Of a stretch of 64,000 nt of DNA, positions 52,927 through 62,062 are shown piece by piece (within the stretch, counting starts at the first letter, position 1; each line of letters starts with the position of its first letter). The notes beneath the pieces are model-generated. The model had not been told where the DNA came from. It saw nothing but the letters and a program-made list of their open reading frames with translations, and did no database searches. This DNA comes from Sulfotelmatobacter sp963788225. Lineage in GTDB: Bacteria; Acidobacteriota; Terriglobia; Terriglobales; Acidobacteriaceae. The stretch is taken from contig CAWBGI010000003.1 in NCBI GenBank assembly GCA_963788225.1, positions 248,001 through 312,000 on the forward strand, given 5' to 3'. Made by a program: the position numbers and the translations under genes.

Positions 52927-53076
52927 ATGGCAAGAGTGAACGATGGTGTGAAGCCGCCAGCAATGACGCCACTGGTCACGGGCCAAGAAGACCGAGGCTT
53001 GAAACCCCCTCCCATGACGCCCGTGCAACCCAGGCAGCCTGCACAGGCACCGCCCGCCGAAACGCCGAAGAAGTAA
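52927..53076 (+). CDS. KPPxMTP-motif small protein 2
   Basis: 49 aa. MARVND, then GVKPPAMTPL (about 7-16), a 7-residue spacer, GLKPPPMTPV (about 24-33), a Pro/Gln/Ala stretch and TPKK. ATG at 52927 with gcgaggcag upstream, 12 bases after the membrane-protein stop. Like protein 1 it is nearly all motif plus tail. Confidence 0.65.
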   Translation: MARVNDGVKPPAMTPLVTGQEDRGLKPPPMTPVQPRQPAQAPPAETPKK

Positions 53077-53196
53077 TGGACTGCGTGTGAGCGACGGTCC
53101 TTGTCGCCGTCACTCAAGCTAACTCACGGCGAAAAATCCTCGAAGAGTGACGGTCCTTTTGCATGTCGCTCAGACCGTCTACAACGTATATTCGCT

Positions 53197-53213
53197 GTTG
53201 CATATTCGTTGCA
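53197..53213. repeat. gttgca-N5-gttgca direct repeat, site 3
   Basis: Lies 95 bases inside the right att core, mirroring site 1 at the other end of the right element. Confidence 0.65.
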
Positions 53214-53307
53214 TTGTCCGTCCCGGACACGCCCGATTGCCGTCATTTACGGGATTTCAGAGGATGGTAACCCGTTGGAAACACAGTGCCCCAGCACAGA
53301 TACAGTC

Positions 53308-53316
53308 GATTATGAG
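53308..53316. other. Attachment site core (right junction, attR-like)
   Basis: gattatgag, the anticodon-loop sequence common to all three junctions; left of it the bases are island, right of it they continue as tRNA 5' half. Confidence 0.75.
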
Positions 53317-53348
53317 ACCGTCGCTCTAACCACCTGAGCTACGCCGCC
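53310..53348 (-). pseudogene. Chromosomal 5' half of the split tRNA-Met
   Basis: On the minus strand: acceptor ggcggcg, D-arm, anticodon 5' stem acggt and loop ctcataa. It ends at the att core; the rest of the gene is at 42913-42957, 10.35 kb away. Confidence 0.9.
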
Positions 53349-53622
53349 ACGGGCCGACCAGACTGGGATCACGCAGGCTGGAGAAAACACCGAAACAGAG
53401 GCAACAACCAGACGGGCCTGCCGCAGCAGGAGCCTCCCGAACGCCTAGCGAACCGGGTTCTTCGCGTCCGTGTACAACTTCTTGATTTTAAGAGCCATGG
53501 CAAAACAGTGTCAAACCGACAGCACAAGCCTCGATTCGTTACGGAGCCACGTAACGGTGCTTGCGACGCTATTCTTGCTGGCGGCCAGGAATATAATGCC
53601 CGACAGCCATTCGCGAGGACCG

Positions 53623-54459
53623 ATGAAACTACTTCCGTCGTGTTTGCTGCTTCTGCTTGTTGGTTTCGCTGCCAGCAACCTCTACGCTCAGTACCCCGAT
53701 TTAGAAAAACGGGAACTGAAGAAAAACAAAATCAAAGGTATCTTCGAGTATCGCCAGTCCCCATGCGACTTCGATCTCGTCAAGTCCGATGCGGCTCAGT
53801 GGAACGCTGCCATGTGGACTGATTCAAGGAACTGGTACGATTCCAGTGGAAATCTGACCGGCGAGTACGAATTCAACAAGTACAGCGCCGCACCCGTGAT
53901 CAAGTCTTATAAGTACGACGACCAAGACAGCCTGGTTGAGCTGGAGGTAGATTACATTAAGCACCCCGTGCAGCATAAGATCACGCGGACCGACAAGGGC
54001 AAGATTCTCGAAGACACCTATTCGAGCGAACGGCACACCTTCAAATACAACGCGGCGGGAGATGTAATCGAAGCGGCCGTTTTCCGCGCGAGTGACGGCG
54101 GTCTGATTAGGAAAACAACCTACAGCGATAACGGCGATGCGACCGAGGCAGTCGTCTACGATTCACAAGATTCCGGCGGCCATCTGGCAAAAATCGTATA
54201 CGCGTACGACGGCGCCGGGCACAGAACCAAGGGGGAGAAATACGATCAGGAGGGCCGTCTTTATTCGATCATTGTTTACGCTTACGACGAGACAGGGCAT
54301 AACACCAAAGAACAGGAATTTGCCGCCGATGGCAAAACTCCGAAGGGGTGGTTGACATTCAAGCGAGACACCAAGGGGCTCGTTACCGAGCAATCCTCGT
54401 TCGACGCAAAGGGAGAATGCACATGGCTCACGAAGATCACATACGCGTTTTACCCTTAA
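53623..54459 (+). CDS. Secreted YD-repeat-like protein
   Basis: 278 aa. Signal peptide (LLPSCLLLLLVGFAASNLYA), then about seven strands-with-turns units of the RHS/YD kind: YKYDDQDSLVELEVDY, FKYNAAGDVIEAAVF, TYSDNGDATEAVVY, VYAYDGAGHRTKGEKY, VYAYDETGHNTKEQEF. ATG at 53623 follows gcgaggac. Too short for a toxin-bearing RHS protein; probably an extracellular beta-structure of unknown use. Confidence 0.7.
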   Translation: MKLLPSCLLLLLVGFAASNLYAQYPDLEKRELKKNKIKGIFEYRQSPCDFDLVKSDAAQWNAAMWTDSRNWYDSSGNLTGEYEFNKYSAAPVIKSYKYDDQDSLVELEVDYIKHPVQHKITRTDKGKILEDTYSSERHTFKYNAAGDVIEAAVFRASDGGLIRKTTYSDNGDATEAVVYDSQDSGGHLAKIVYAYDGAGHRTKGEKYDQEGRLYSIIVYAYDETGHNTKEQEFAADGKTPKGWLTFKRDTKGLVTEQSSFDAKGECTWLTKITYAFYP

Positions 54460-54519
54460 TCGTATTTTGCGCGTAAGCGCACCAAGACTTCTGGAATTTC
54501 CGCGAATGCAGTTCAATCC

Positions 54520-55239
54520 ATGAAATCCGTCGCCATCATTCCCGCCCGCCTCGCGTCTACCCGTCTGCCGCGCAAGATGCTGCGCGAGATTGCGGGGACG
54601 CCGCTGGTCGGCTGGGTGTATGAGGCGGTTCGCTCGTCGCCGCTGCTCTCCGATGTGATCATCGCCACCGACTCCGAAGAGATCATGGAAGCTTGCCGCA
54701 CACACGGCTGGAATGCGTGCATGACCGCATCCATTCACCGCAGCGGCACCGAGCGGGTGCATGAAATATCGAACTCAATTGCAGCCGATGTGTACGTCAA
54801 CGTGCAGGGCGACGAACCGCTGGTACGCCCCGAACAAATTTCCACGCTGCTCGACGTGATGAGAAACCCAGCGGTTCAAGTAGGAACCCTAAAGACTCCG
54901 TGCCCGCGCGATGAAATCGGCAATCCCCACGCGGTCAAAGTCGTGACGGCTCCCGACGGACGAGCTTTTTATTTCTCGCGCTCGACAATCCCCTTTGATC
55001 GCGATAAGACCGGACAGCGCTACTTCAAGCATCTTGGCCTCTACGCCTACCGGAAACCCGCGCTCAATCTGTTTGTAAGCCGGCCGGAATCAGTACTCGA
55101 AAAGAGCGAACGCCTTGAGCAATTGCGCTTCCTGGAAAATGGAATCGCAATCTACGTGGGCGAAACCCCGTATGATTCAATAGGCGTGGATACGGAAGAA
55201 GACCTGCACCGAGCAGCAGAAATTCTCAGGAAGCGCTGA
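54520..55239 (+). CDS. kdsB: 3-deoxy-manno-octulosonate cytidylyltransferase
   Basis: 239 aa. Activates Kdo as CMP-Kdo for LPS inner core. Nucleotide site IIPARLASTRLPRKML (residues 6-21), TDSEEI, HRSGTERVHEI, and VNVQGDEPLVRPEQI (about 89-103), followed by FYFSRSTIPFDRD, KHLGLYAYRKPALN, SVLEKSERLEQLRFLENG and the terminal YDSIGVDTEEDL. Shows that the cell makes Kdo-bearing LPS. Confidence 0.95.
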   Translation: MKSVAIIPARLASTRLPRKMLREIAGTPLVGWVYEAVRSSPLLSDVIIATDSEEIMEACRTHGWNACMTASIHRSGTERVHEISNSIAADVYVNVQGDEPLVRPEQISTLLDVMRNPAVQVGTLKTPCPRDEIGNPHAVKVVTAPDGRAFYFSRSTIPFDRDKTGQRYFKHLGLYAYRKPALNLFVSRPESVLEKSERLEQLRFLENGIAIYVGETPYDSIGVDTEEDLHRAAEILRKR

Positions 55240-55284
55240 TGTTCAAGGTACTAGGTACTCGCAACTCGCAACTCGGGACTGGTT

Positions 55285-56430
55285 CTAAGCCCGCTCTTGC
55301 GCGCGGCGCCAAGCCTCAGCGGCGGCGACTCGCTTCGAGATTGCGGGATGCGACTGGAATAACGCCTCAATCCACTTCGATGGCGTGCGCTCCGCCAGGT
55401 TCTGCTGCGCCAGCTTATTCATCGACGAGATGAACGGCTCCACGCTGGCGATCGATTCAAAAGCATAACGGTCAGCTTGCCGCTCGTTGTAGCGCGAGTA
55501 GGCATTGAGCGCCGGCATCAGCAGAAGCGAAAGCGCGGTAGCCGTAAGCGCGAGCAAAGGGAGATTGGCAAAATCGGAAAGCTCTTCGAACATGTGATGA
55601 TCGACCGCGTAGTGCAGCACGAAGTTTGCCGCCCAGAAGCCAAGCAGCGTAATTCCGGCTTGCACAAAAATGCTCTTCAGGATATGCCGGTGAACGTGAT
55701 GTCCCAATTCATGAGCCAGCACAGCCTCGATTTCCTCGGGAGCATAATTGTCCAGCAAAGTGTCGGCGAGGATGATCCGCCGCGTGCCGCCGAGTCCGGT
55801 GAGAGCCGCGTTTGCTTTCTTGCTCTTCTCCGAAAGCTTCCAGCGGTAGACGCCGCGCACGCGCGTGCCTGCGCGCTCGCTTAACAGAACCAGCCTTCTT
55901 CGCAGGTCTTCATTCTCCAGCGGCTCGAACTTGTAGAAGATTGGGAACAGCACGACCGGGGCAAGCTGGGCCAGCATTATGAACAGCCCCATAAACAGCG
56001 CCCAGGTGATAATCCACCAGTGCTGCGGCGATTGGCGAATCATGAAATACAGCAACTCCACCACAATCCCGGCCAGAACCAGCCCTACCAGGAAGCCCTT
56101 CGCTTCATCCCAGAGCCACGAGCGAAGTTTCTGGTTGGAAAGCTCGAACCTTCGCTCCAGCCGGAATCCGTAGTAGTCCAGCCCAAAGCCCAGCACTTTG
56201 CTGATCAGCAGCAGGAAGAATAAATACAGAAAGACAGCCAGCGTGTAATTCTGAAATCCGCGGCGCAAGGCAAGATCGCGTAGCCAGTCGGTCCAGCCCG
56301 TGACCAGCAGAACCACCAGGAACGCGGAGCCGATGACAAAATCGGCGATTCCCAGCCAGCGGTGTATACGGTTGTACCGGCGCGCCTCAGGCGAGTCGGG
56401 GATCGAAGTTGTGCTTCCGGCGAAGGTCAT
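55285..56430 (-). CDS. M48-family zinc metallopeptidase (Ste24-like)
   Basis: 381 aa. Seven or so membrane helices flank an inward-facing zinc site: EEIEAVLAHELGHHVHRHIL (HExxH) and the third ligand Glu in RYNERQADRYAFES. The N-terminal part ISKVLGFGLDYYGF and VLFPIFYKFEPL match the CAAX prenyl protease 1 group. It likely degrades or trims membrane proteins rather than prenylated ones. Starts at ATG 56430. Confidence 0.9.
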   Translation of the reverse strand: MTFAGSTTSIPDSPEARRYNRIHRWLGIADFVIGSAFLVVLLVTGWTDWLRDLALRRGFQNYTLAVFLYLFFLLLISKVLGFGLDYYGFRLERRFELSNQKLRSWLWDEAKGFLVGLVLAGIVVELLYFMIRQSPQHWWIITWALFMGLFIMLAQLAPVVLFPIFYKFEPLENEDLRRRLVLLSERAGTRVRGVYRWKLSEKSKKANAALTGLGGTRRIILADTLLDNYAPEEIEAVLAHELGHHVHRHILKSIFVQAGITLLGFWAANFVLHYAVDHHMFEELSDFANLPLLALTATALSLLLMPALNAYSRYNERQADRYAFESIASVEPFISSMNKLAQQNLAERTPSKWIEALFQSHPAISKRVAAAEAWRRAQERA

Positions 56431-56504
56431 GCTCAGTTAGAAGTATCGCACTACTGCCGCGTCAAATGTGGGGTTTCGAGCAGATAGATGGGCCTCCAAC
56501 CGCC

Positions 56505-57926
56505 TTAAGCGCCGCTCCTGACAAAAGTTTCCGCGGCGGTCAGGATTTCCTCTACCAGCTCCGGCGATGCGGCTTCCGAGTACGCACGCAGCAGCGGCTC
56601 CGTTCCCGAGGCGCGGAACAGGATCCACGCTTCCGCTCCTTTGCCATTTGTTGGCGCATCGAGAAAAAACTTGATGCCGTCAACATTTTCTTTCTTCACT
56701 ACGCGGTAGCGCCCCAAGCTTTGGGTACTTTCGGCCCGAGCGCGCTGGATCGCGCTTTGCTTGACCTCATCCGGAATGTGCAGATCGCGCCTGCCGTAAT
56801 AATGAGGACCGAACTCGCGTTGCAGATCGGCGACCAACTGCCCGAGCGGCTTGCCTTCCTCCGCCATTGCATTGGCCAGCAGCAGGCAATTCAGCACGCC
56901 GTCGCGCTCGGGCAAAAAGCGCGAATAGCCAATGCCTCCGGATTCTTCGCCGCCGATCAGAATCTCGTGCTCCATCATTAAATCTGCGGTGTACTTGAAT
57001 CCAATCGGAGTTTCATAGAGCTTGCGGCCATACTTCGCGGCGATGCGATCGAGCATCCGCGTAGTGTTGAAGGCGCGCACCACGTCTCCCGGCCACTTCT
57101 TGCGCTCCAGCAGCCAGTGCAGCAGCACGCAGAATATCTTGTGCGAATCGACAAAGCTGCCATCTTCGGCGACCGCACCGATGCGGTCGGCATCGCCGTC
57201 CGTGGCCAGCCCGGCGTCGCACTTCTCTTTGACCACCGTTTCCTGCAGCAGCGCAATGTGCGGCTGAATGGGCTCAGGATTGATGCCCGGAAACAGCGGG
57301 TTCACTTCCTGCCGGATCGCGACGAACGGAACCCCACGATCCTGAAAGATCCCGGCAAGCACTCCACGTCCAGAACCGTACATCGAGTCGATGGCAAACT
57401 TGAATTTGGTCTTGCCGATCAGTTCCAGGTCGGCAAAGCGGCAGACCGCAGCAACGTAAGGCGCCTTAAGGTCAGCCTCTTCAATGGCCGCTTTCTTGCC
57501 CTGGGGCATCGCCCCTGCGCCCAGCTCTTGTTCAATTCTTTTCATGATGGCGGGCGTGGCCGATCCGCCAAACTTCCCTTTGAACTTCACTCCGTTCCAA
57601 TTCCACGGATTGTGGCTGGAGGTAATCATCACTCCGCCCGCCGCCCCGTTTTCTTTCACCGTATAAGACACGGCCGGCGTGGGTGTGTAATCGTTGGCTA
57701 GCTTCAGCGGAATGCCGGCCGCTGCAATGACTTCGGCAGCAACGCGTGCCGCGCTCCCCGAGGCGAAGCGCGTGTCATAACCGATAAAGACTCCTCGTTG
57801 CGCGTCCTCGTATTTCAACACGTAGGAAGCGATCGCGCCTGCAACGCGGCGCACGTTGTCGAAGGTAAAGTCGTCGGCGATGATGCCGCGCCAGCCGTCG
57901 GTTCCGAATTTGATTTCTTGTGGCAT
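56505..57926 (-). CDS. Phosphoglucomutase/phosphomannomutase family protein
   Basis: 473 aa. Moves phosphate between C6 and C1 of a hexose. Active-site Ser in GVMITSSHNPWNWNG (about 98-112), metal loop TDGDADRIGAV (about 240-250), sugar-binding GGEESGGIGYSRF (about 324-336) and the phosphate loop FRASGTEPLLRAYSE (about 445-459). The neighbouring manC and manA make mannose phosphate the likely substrate, giving mannose-1-phosphate. Confidence 0.9.
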   Translation of the reverse strand: MPQEIKFGTDGWRGIIADDFTFDNVRRVAGAIASYVLKYEDAQRGVFIGYDTRFASGSAARVAAEVIAAAGIPLKLANDYTPTPAVSYTVKENGAAGGVMITSSHNPWNWNGVKFKGKFGGSATPAIMKRIEQELGAGAMPQGKKAAIEEADLKAPYVAAVCRFADLELIGKTKFKFAIDSMYGSGRGVLAGIFQDRGVPFVAIRQEVNPLFPGINPEPIQPHIALLQETVVKEKCDAGLATDGDADRIGAVAEDGSFVDSHKIFCVLLHWLLERKKWPGDVVRAFNTTRMLDRIAAKYGRKLYETPIGFKYTADLMMEHEILIGGEESGGIGYSRFLPERDGVLNCLLLANAMAEEGKPLGQLVADLQREFGPHYYGRRDLHIPDEVKQSAIQRARAESTQSLGRYRVVKKENVDGIKFFLDAPTNGKGAEAWILFRASGTEPLLRAYSEAASPELVEEILTAAETFVRSGA

Positions 57927-57929
57927 AGG

Positions 57930-58015
57930 AAAATCAGTGATCAGTGTTCAGTGGCCAGTGGTCAGTGCGTTCTCAGTGTTACTGGCCACTGACCACTGGA
58001 CACTGACCACTTTCT
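57930..58015. repeat. cagtg/cactg tandem and inverted repeat
   Basis: Words cagtggccagtggtcagtg and ctggccactgaccactgg are inverted around gttac and can form a large hairpin. Resembles 36175-36262. It fills the gap between the manC stop and the mutase start. Confidence 0.6.
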
Positions 58016-59125
58016 TCACGTCAGCTTGTGCAGCTTGTTCTCATCCAGATACTTCACCACTTTACCCACATCCTGCGCGTGCTGCATGGTAGTGATCAGC
58101 AACGCGTCTTCCGTCTCAACCACCACCAGATCGCTCACGCCCACAGCCGCAACGAATTTGCCGGGCGCATGAAAGTAGTTGCCGTGGGCATTTAAAACGA
58201 ATGTGCCCGCGCCATTGATCAGGTTGCCCTCAGCCGTACTGCTCTTCGCCGTGTGATGCTCGTGCAGCGCGGTCCAGGAACCCAAATCGTTCCAGGCAAA
58301 ATCGGCGGGCAGGCAAAAAATGTTTCCCTCCTGCTCGCCCTTCGCCGAACGCGGTTCGAGAACTGCGTAATCGATGCTGATGTTTTCGCATCTTGGATAT
58401 AGCTTGCGAAAGGTCGCCGCAAACTTGCTCGTGCCAAGAGATCCGGCGATCTCTTCGAGAATGGGCGCGGTCTTCGGAAGATGCTCGCGCAGAGCGTTGG
58501 CCAGTGTGCTGGCGCTCCACAAAAACATACCGCTATTCCAAAAGTAATTTCCGGCGGCCACGAAGGTCGCAGCTTTCTCCGCATTGGGTTTCTCGGTGAA
58601 ACGGCGCACCCGGAGCGCGTCGCCTTTGAACAAACTGCCCGCCTCAATGTATCCGTATCCGGTTTCCGCACGATTCGGCCGGATGCCGAGGACCACAATA
58701 TTCTCGCCGGACGCAGCCAGTTCGACCCCACGCTCGATGGTGGCACGATAATTTTGCTCATCGCCGATGACGTGATCGGAGGGAAACATGCCAATCACCG
58801 CATCGGGATGTTCGCGCAACAAAAGAAAAGCGGCGAGGCCGATCGCTGGCGCAGTGTTGCGCCCCACCGGCTCCGCAAGCACTTGCGCCTTCGGCAACTT
58901 CGGCAGTTGTTTGAGAATCGCAGGACGCAGATCGTCGTTGGTGATGATCCAGAAAGTTTTCGGCGAAGCCAGCGGCAGCAACCGCCCCACGGTCTGCTGA
59001 ATCATGGTCCGCTTGCCGTCGAGCGCCAGCAACTGCTTGGCACGCTTCTTCCGGCTCAAGGGCCAGAAGCGCGTGCCCCGACCGCCAGCAAGAATCACAG
59101 GATAAAAATTTGAAGTCTTAGACAA
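58016..59125 (-). CDS. manC: Mannose-1-phosphate guanylyltransferase
   Basis: 369 aa. Makes GDP-mannose. Nucleotide loop VILAGGRGTRFWPLSRKKRA (about 9-28), AEPVGRNTAPAIGLAA, MFPSDHVIGD, ETGYGYIEAG, FTEKPN, and NSGMFLWSA. The short form lacks the isomerase domain, which is the separate manA upstream. The start is a TTG at 59125; another TTG at 59194 would add 23 residues with no similarity, so the choice is open. Confidence 0.9.
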   Translation of the reverse strand: MSKTSNFYPVILAGGRGTRFWPLSRKKRAKQLLALDGKRTMIQQTVGRLLPLASPKTFWIITNDDLRPAILKQLPKLPKAQVLAEPVGRNTAPAIGLAAFLLLREHPDAVIGMFPSDHVIGDEQNYRATIERGVELAASGENIVVLGIRPNRAETGYGYIEAGSLFKGDALRVRRFTEKPNAEKAATFVAAGNYFWNSGMFLWSASTLANALREHLPKTAPILEEIAGSLGTSKFAATFRKLYPRCENISIDYAVLEPRSAKGEQEGNIFCLPADFAWNDLGSWTALHEHHTAKSSTAEGNLINGAGTFVLNAHGNYFHAPGKFVAAVGVSDLVVVETEDALLITTMQHAQDVGKVVKYLDENKLHKLT

Positions 59126-59220
59126 TGTTGTTCGATCCTGCTCACCATCCGCCCCCTCCGATTTTGCGCTTGCACACAAAGCCGGGCGGGCCAAATGCTG
59201 AGTGCTGACTGCTCCCTACG

Positions 59221-60222
59221 CTACATTCGCGTTTCCGGCTCCGGCCGTGCGGCGCCCGGAACCCACGCTCTCAGAAACTCCAGCGTCCACTGCGGCCGCA
59301 CCGTAAATTCCCCAACCGACGCCGGCACGACCACGGCATCACCCTTCGCTAACGTCACAGGTTCAGCCTCGGCCGCTTCCACGGCGCCGCAACCTTCTAC
59401 GGCCACCAGTATCTGCGCCGAACTCTTTCCCGAATCGTCGCGCGTGCTTAACTCCTGCGCATCCTTCATCTCGAACATATCCACCACAAAATAAGGAGCG
59501 GCCACCAGCGGCGCCCACCGATTCTTGCTGCCCGGAACTTGCGTCGGAGCCGGCCTCACCACTTTACCGGACGAAACTTCCAACTTCACTGCGGCCAGGC
59601 CATCTTTGAGATGCAGTTCGCGCGGCCGCCCGTAATCGTATAAACGGTAGGTTGTATCCGACTGCTGCTGCGTCTCAACAATCACCGATCCCGGTCCCAG
59701 AGTGTGCACCGTTCCCCCGGCAACGTAGATCATGTCTCCGGTGTAAACGTTAATCCAATTCAGCACTTCTTCTGCCCGGCTTTCCCCAATCGACTGCTCC
59801 AGTTGCGCGACGCTGACTCCCGGTTTCAATCCCAATGCGATCTGCGCTCCGCGCTTGGCATGCGCCACGTACCAGCATTCGGTCTTGCCCCAGGGCTGAT
59901 CGACGCGGAGCGCCTGCACGTCATCCGGATGAACTTGCACCGAAAGTTTCTCGTGCGGGAAAAGAAACTTCAGCAGCAAAGGAAACCGCCGCGCATCGCG
60001 GGCAGCGTCGCCCACAAGCTCCCGTTGATACTTCTCGCTAAGTTGCGCCAGCGTTTGCCCGGTGAGCGGACCATTCGCCACCTTGCAATCGTCCCCGGTA
60101 AGCCACGCCTCGCCAATCTTTTCCTCGAACTGCCGATTGGGATAAATCGGCGACAGGTCGTAGGTTCCCCACGGCCGCGGATCGAACGCCGGAAGCATCA
60201 AGAATGGATACAGACTTCCCAT
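59221..60222 (-). CDS. manA: Mannose-6-phosphate isomerase, class I
   Basis: 333 aa. Converts fructose-6-phosphate and mannose-6-phosphate. Zinc ligands in KLSVQVHPDDVQAL (Gln, His) and in VAGGTVHTLGPG; KTECWYV has the conserved Glu; TYRLYDYGR has the catalytic-region Arg. Firmicute-type short enzyme. Forms a GDP-mannose supply group with manC and the mutase on the same strand. Confidence 0.92.
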   Translation of the reverse strand: MGSLYPFLMLPAFDPRPWGTYDLSPIYPNRQFEEKIGEAWLTGDDCKVANGPLTGQTLAQLSEKYQRELVGDAARDARRFPLLLKFLFPHEKLSVQVHPDDVQALRVDQPWGKTECWYVAHAKRGAQIALGLKPGVSVAQLEQSIGESRAEEVLNWINVYTGDMIYVAGGTVHTLGPGSVIVETQQQSDTTYRLYDYGRPRELHLKDGLAAVKLEVSSGKVVRPAPTQVPGSKNRWAPLVAAPYFVVDMFEMKDAQELSTRDDSGKSSAQILVAVEGCGAVEAAEAEPVTLAKGDAVVVPASVGEFTVRPQWTLEFLRAWVPGAARPEPETRM

Positions 60223-60237
60223 AAAAAGCGCTCTACA

Positions 60238-60263
60238 TAAAAAAGGCCGTTCGCGAACGGCCT
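60238..60263 (-). terminator. Rho-independent terminator
   Basis: aggccgttcg-cgaacggcct (60244-60263) followed on the minus strand by tttttta. A strong hairpin with a U-tract 40 bases after the aspC stop; it ends the coaD-aspC transcript just before manA. Confidence 0.9.
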
Positions 60264-60302
60264 CCGCCGAACCTAAACATCCACCATATCCGAAACCCGC
60301 GC

Positions 60303-61499
60303 CTACAACGCGGCGAAAAACTTCCGCATGCGCTCCAGCCCGCGATCCAACTCCGCCTTCGAAGTCGCATAAGAAACGCGAATGTGATCGCCAGTGCCAA
60401 ATCCCTCTCCGGGCACAGTGGCCACGTGCGCTTCTCTAAGCAACCGTCCCGCCACGTCTGAAGCCGATTTCACTCCGCCCCGTCCCAAAAACGCCGAGAT
60501 GTTGGGATAGGCATAGAAGGCGCCGTCCGGCAGCGTGCAGGTCACGCCCGGAATCGCGCGCAATCCTTTCACCACGTGGTCGCGCAGTTCAATGTATTCG
60601 CGCCGCATTTTCTCGACGCACTCCTGCGGTCCTCTAAGCGCCGCCACTGCCGCTTTCTGCACGATCGAAGTCGGATTCGATGTCGACTGGCTTTGCAACT
60701 TCGACATCGCGATTACGACTGCTGATGGACCGAGGGCATACCCCAGCCGCCAGCCGGTCATTGCGTACGTTTTCGAGAGCGAGCCCAGCACCACCACGCG
60801 CTCCTTAAACTCGCGCAGCGCTCCCACCGAAAAATTCTTGCCGGTGTAATTCAGATAAACGTAACATTCGTCGGAGAGCACCCAGATGCCGCGCTCGTGC
60901 GCCAGTCGCACCACTTCCGTGAGATCGTTAGCGCTCATCACCGCGCCAGAAGGATTCGACGGCGAATTCAGAATGATGACCTTGGTCCGCGGTGTGATCA
61001 GCCCGGCCACCATCTCCGCCGTCACGCGGAATCCCTGCGATTCATCCGAGTGCAGCAACACGCAATCGCCGCCGGCATAGCGCACGATGTCTTTGAACGA
61101 AACCCAGTAAGGCACGGGCAGAATCACCTCGTCGCCGTGATCTACGAGCACCTGAACTGCGTTGAACAGCGCATTCTTTCCGCCAGTCGAGGCGATCGCC
61201 TCTTCCCGCCGGTAATCGGAATCGAAATCCACCGCATGACGATGCACAATCGCATCGCGCAACTCAGGCGTGCCGGGCACAGCCGTGTACTTCGTAAAGT
61301 TGCCCTGAATGGCGGCGATGGCGGCATCTTTAATGTGCTGCGGCGTGGCAAAATGCGGCTCGCCCGCGCCAAAATCCACCACGTCAATGCCCTGCGCGCG
61401 CAACTTGTCCGCCTCGGCCACCACCGCCATCGTGGCTGAGGGCTCAATGCGGTTGATGCGGTCGGTAAGTTTCAGCGCTTCCGTGGTTGCAGTGGTCAT
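60303..61499 (-). CDS. aspC: Aspartate aminotransferase (PLP fold type I)
   Basis: 398 aa. Transfers amino groups between aspartate and 2-oxoglutarate. ASTGGKNALFNAVQVL, LNSPSNPSGAVMS, LSDECYVYLNYTG (Asp and Tyr that hold PLP), and the Schiff-base Lys in LGSLSKTYAMTGWRLGY (about 232-248) are seen; the substrate Arg is in GDHIRVSYA near the end. Belongs to the thermophile-type subclass (Ib) that may also take prephenate. ATG at 61499 overlaps the coaD stop (ATGA). Confidence 0.92.
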   Translation of the reverse strand: MTTATTEALKLTDRINRIEPSATMAVVAEADKLRAQGIDVVDFGAGEPHFATPQHIKDAAIAAIQGNFTKYTAVPGTPELRDAIVHRHAVDFDSDYRREEAIASTGGKNALFNAVQVLVDHGDEVILPVPYWVSFKDIVRYAGGDCVLLHSDESQGFRVTAEMVAGLITPRTKVIILNSPSNPSGAVMSANDLTEVVRLAHERGIWVLSDECYVYLNYTGKNFSVGALREFKERVVVLGSLSKTYAMTGWRLGYALGPSAVVIAMSKLQSQSTSNPTSIVQKAAVAALRGPQECVEKMRREYIELRDHVVKGLRAIPGVTCTLPDGAFYAYPNISAFLGRGGVKSASDVAGRLLREAHVATVPGEGFGTGDHIRVSYATSKAELDRGLERMRKFFAAL

Positions 61500-62062
61500 G
61501 CTCTCTTTTTCCTTTTCTTTTCTCGCCCGCCCACAATTTCGCGAATGATTTCATTGGGCTCATCGTGGAACTTGTAAGCCGGATCGAGTTTCTCGCGCAA
61601 CTTCTGTTCCACCACGTCCGGCACCAGCCCCTTCACAGGCCCGCCCGCCTGCGCCACTTCGCGCACCAGCCGCGAGCTTACATAAGAATACTTGTCGGCC
61701 GGCATCATGAACACGGTCTCCAGCGTGGGCTCGAGCTTGCGGTTCATCAGCGCCATCTGCAATTCGTATTCGTAATCGCTGATGGCGCGAATTCCGCGCA
61801 GAATGCAAATCGCTTCCATGGATTTCGCGTATTCCACCATCAGCCCGTCGAACGTGTCGATGCGGACATTCTCCAGGTGTGCGGTCAACGTGCGCAGCAT
61901 CTCCAGCCGCTCGGCCACGCTGAACATCGGACTTTTCTCCGAGTTCCGCAGAATCGCGACCACCAGTTCCTCAAAAATCTTCGCTCCCCGCTCAATCAGA
62001 TCGAGGTGTCCGTTCGTGGTCGGATCAAAAGACCCGGGATAGATCGCGATGCCTTTGTTCAA
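61496..62062 (-). CDS. coaD: Pantetheine-phosphate adenylyltransferase
   Basis: 188 aa. Makes dephospho-CoA from 4'-phosphopantetheine. GIAIYPGSFDPTTNGHLDLI (T-x-G-H, residues 3-22), LRGIRAISDYEYELQMALMN (about 90-109) and YSYVSSRLVREVAQAGG (S-S-x-x-V-R). The TTG at 62062 has GAGGA upstream; the longer ORF from 62209 adds 49 unrelated residues. Tail of about 20 basic residues is longer than usual. Coupled to aspC. Confidence 0.92.
   Translation of the reverse strand: MNKGIAIYPGSFDPTTNGHLDLIERGAKIFEELVVAILRNSEKSPMFSVAERLEMLRTLTAHLENVRIDTFDGLMVEYAKSMEAICILRGIRAISDYEYELQMALMNRKLEPTLETVFMMPADKYSYVSSRLVREVAQAGGPVKGLVPDVVEQKLREKLDPAYKFHDEPNEIIREIVGGREKKRKKRA

Larger units (their letters stand above)
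53077..53622. other. Right island end and intergenic stretch
   Basis: Holds an imperfect stem (gagcgacgg ... ccgtcactc) and a direct copy gagtgacggtcctt near 53145, gttgca site 3, the 5' half of the split tRNA-Met, and ordinary chromosome from about 53349. A tataat at 53592-53597 lies 26 bases before the next gene start. No gene seen. Confidence 0.6.
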
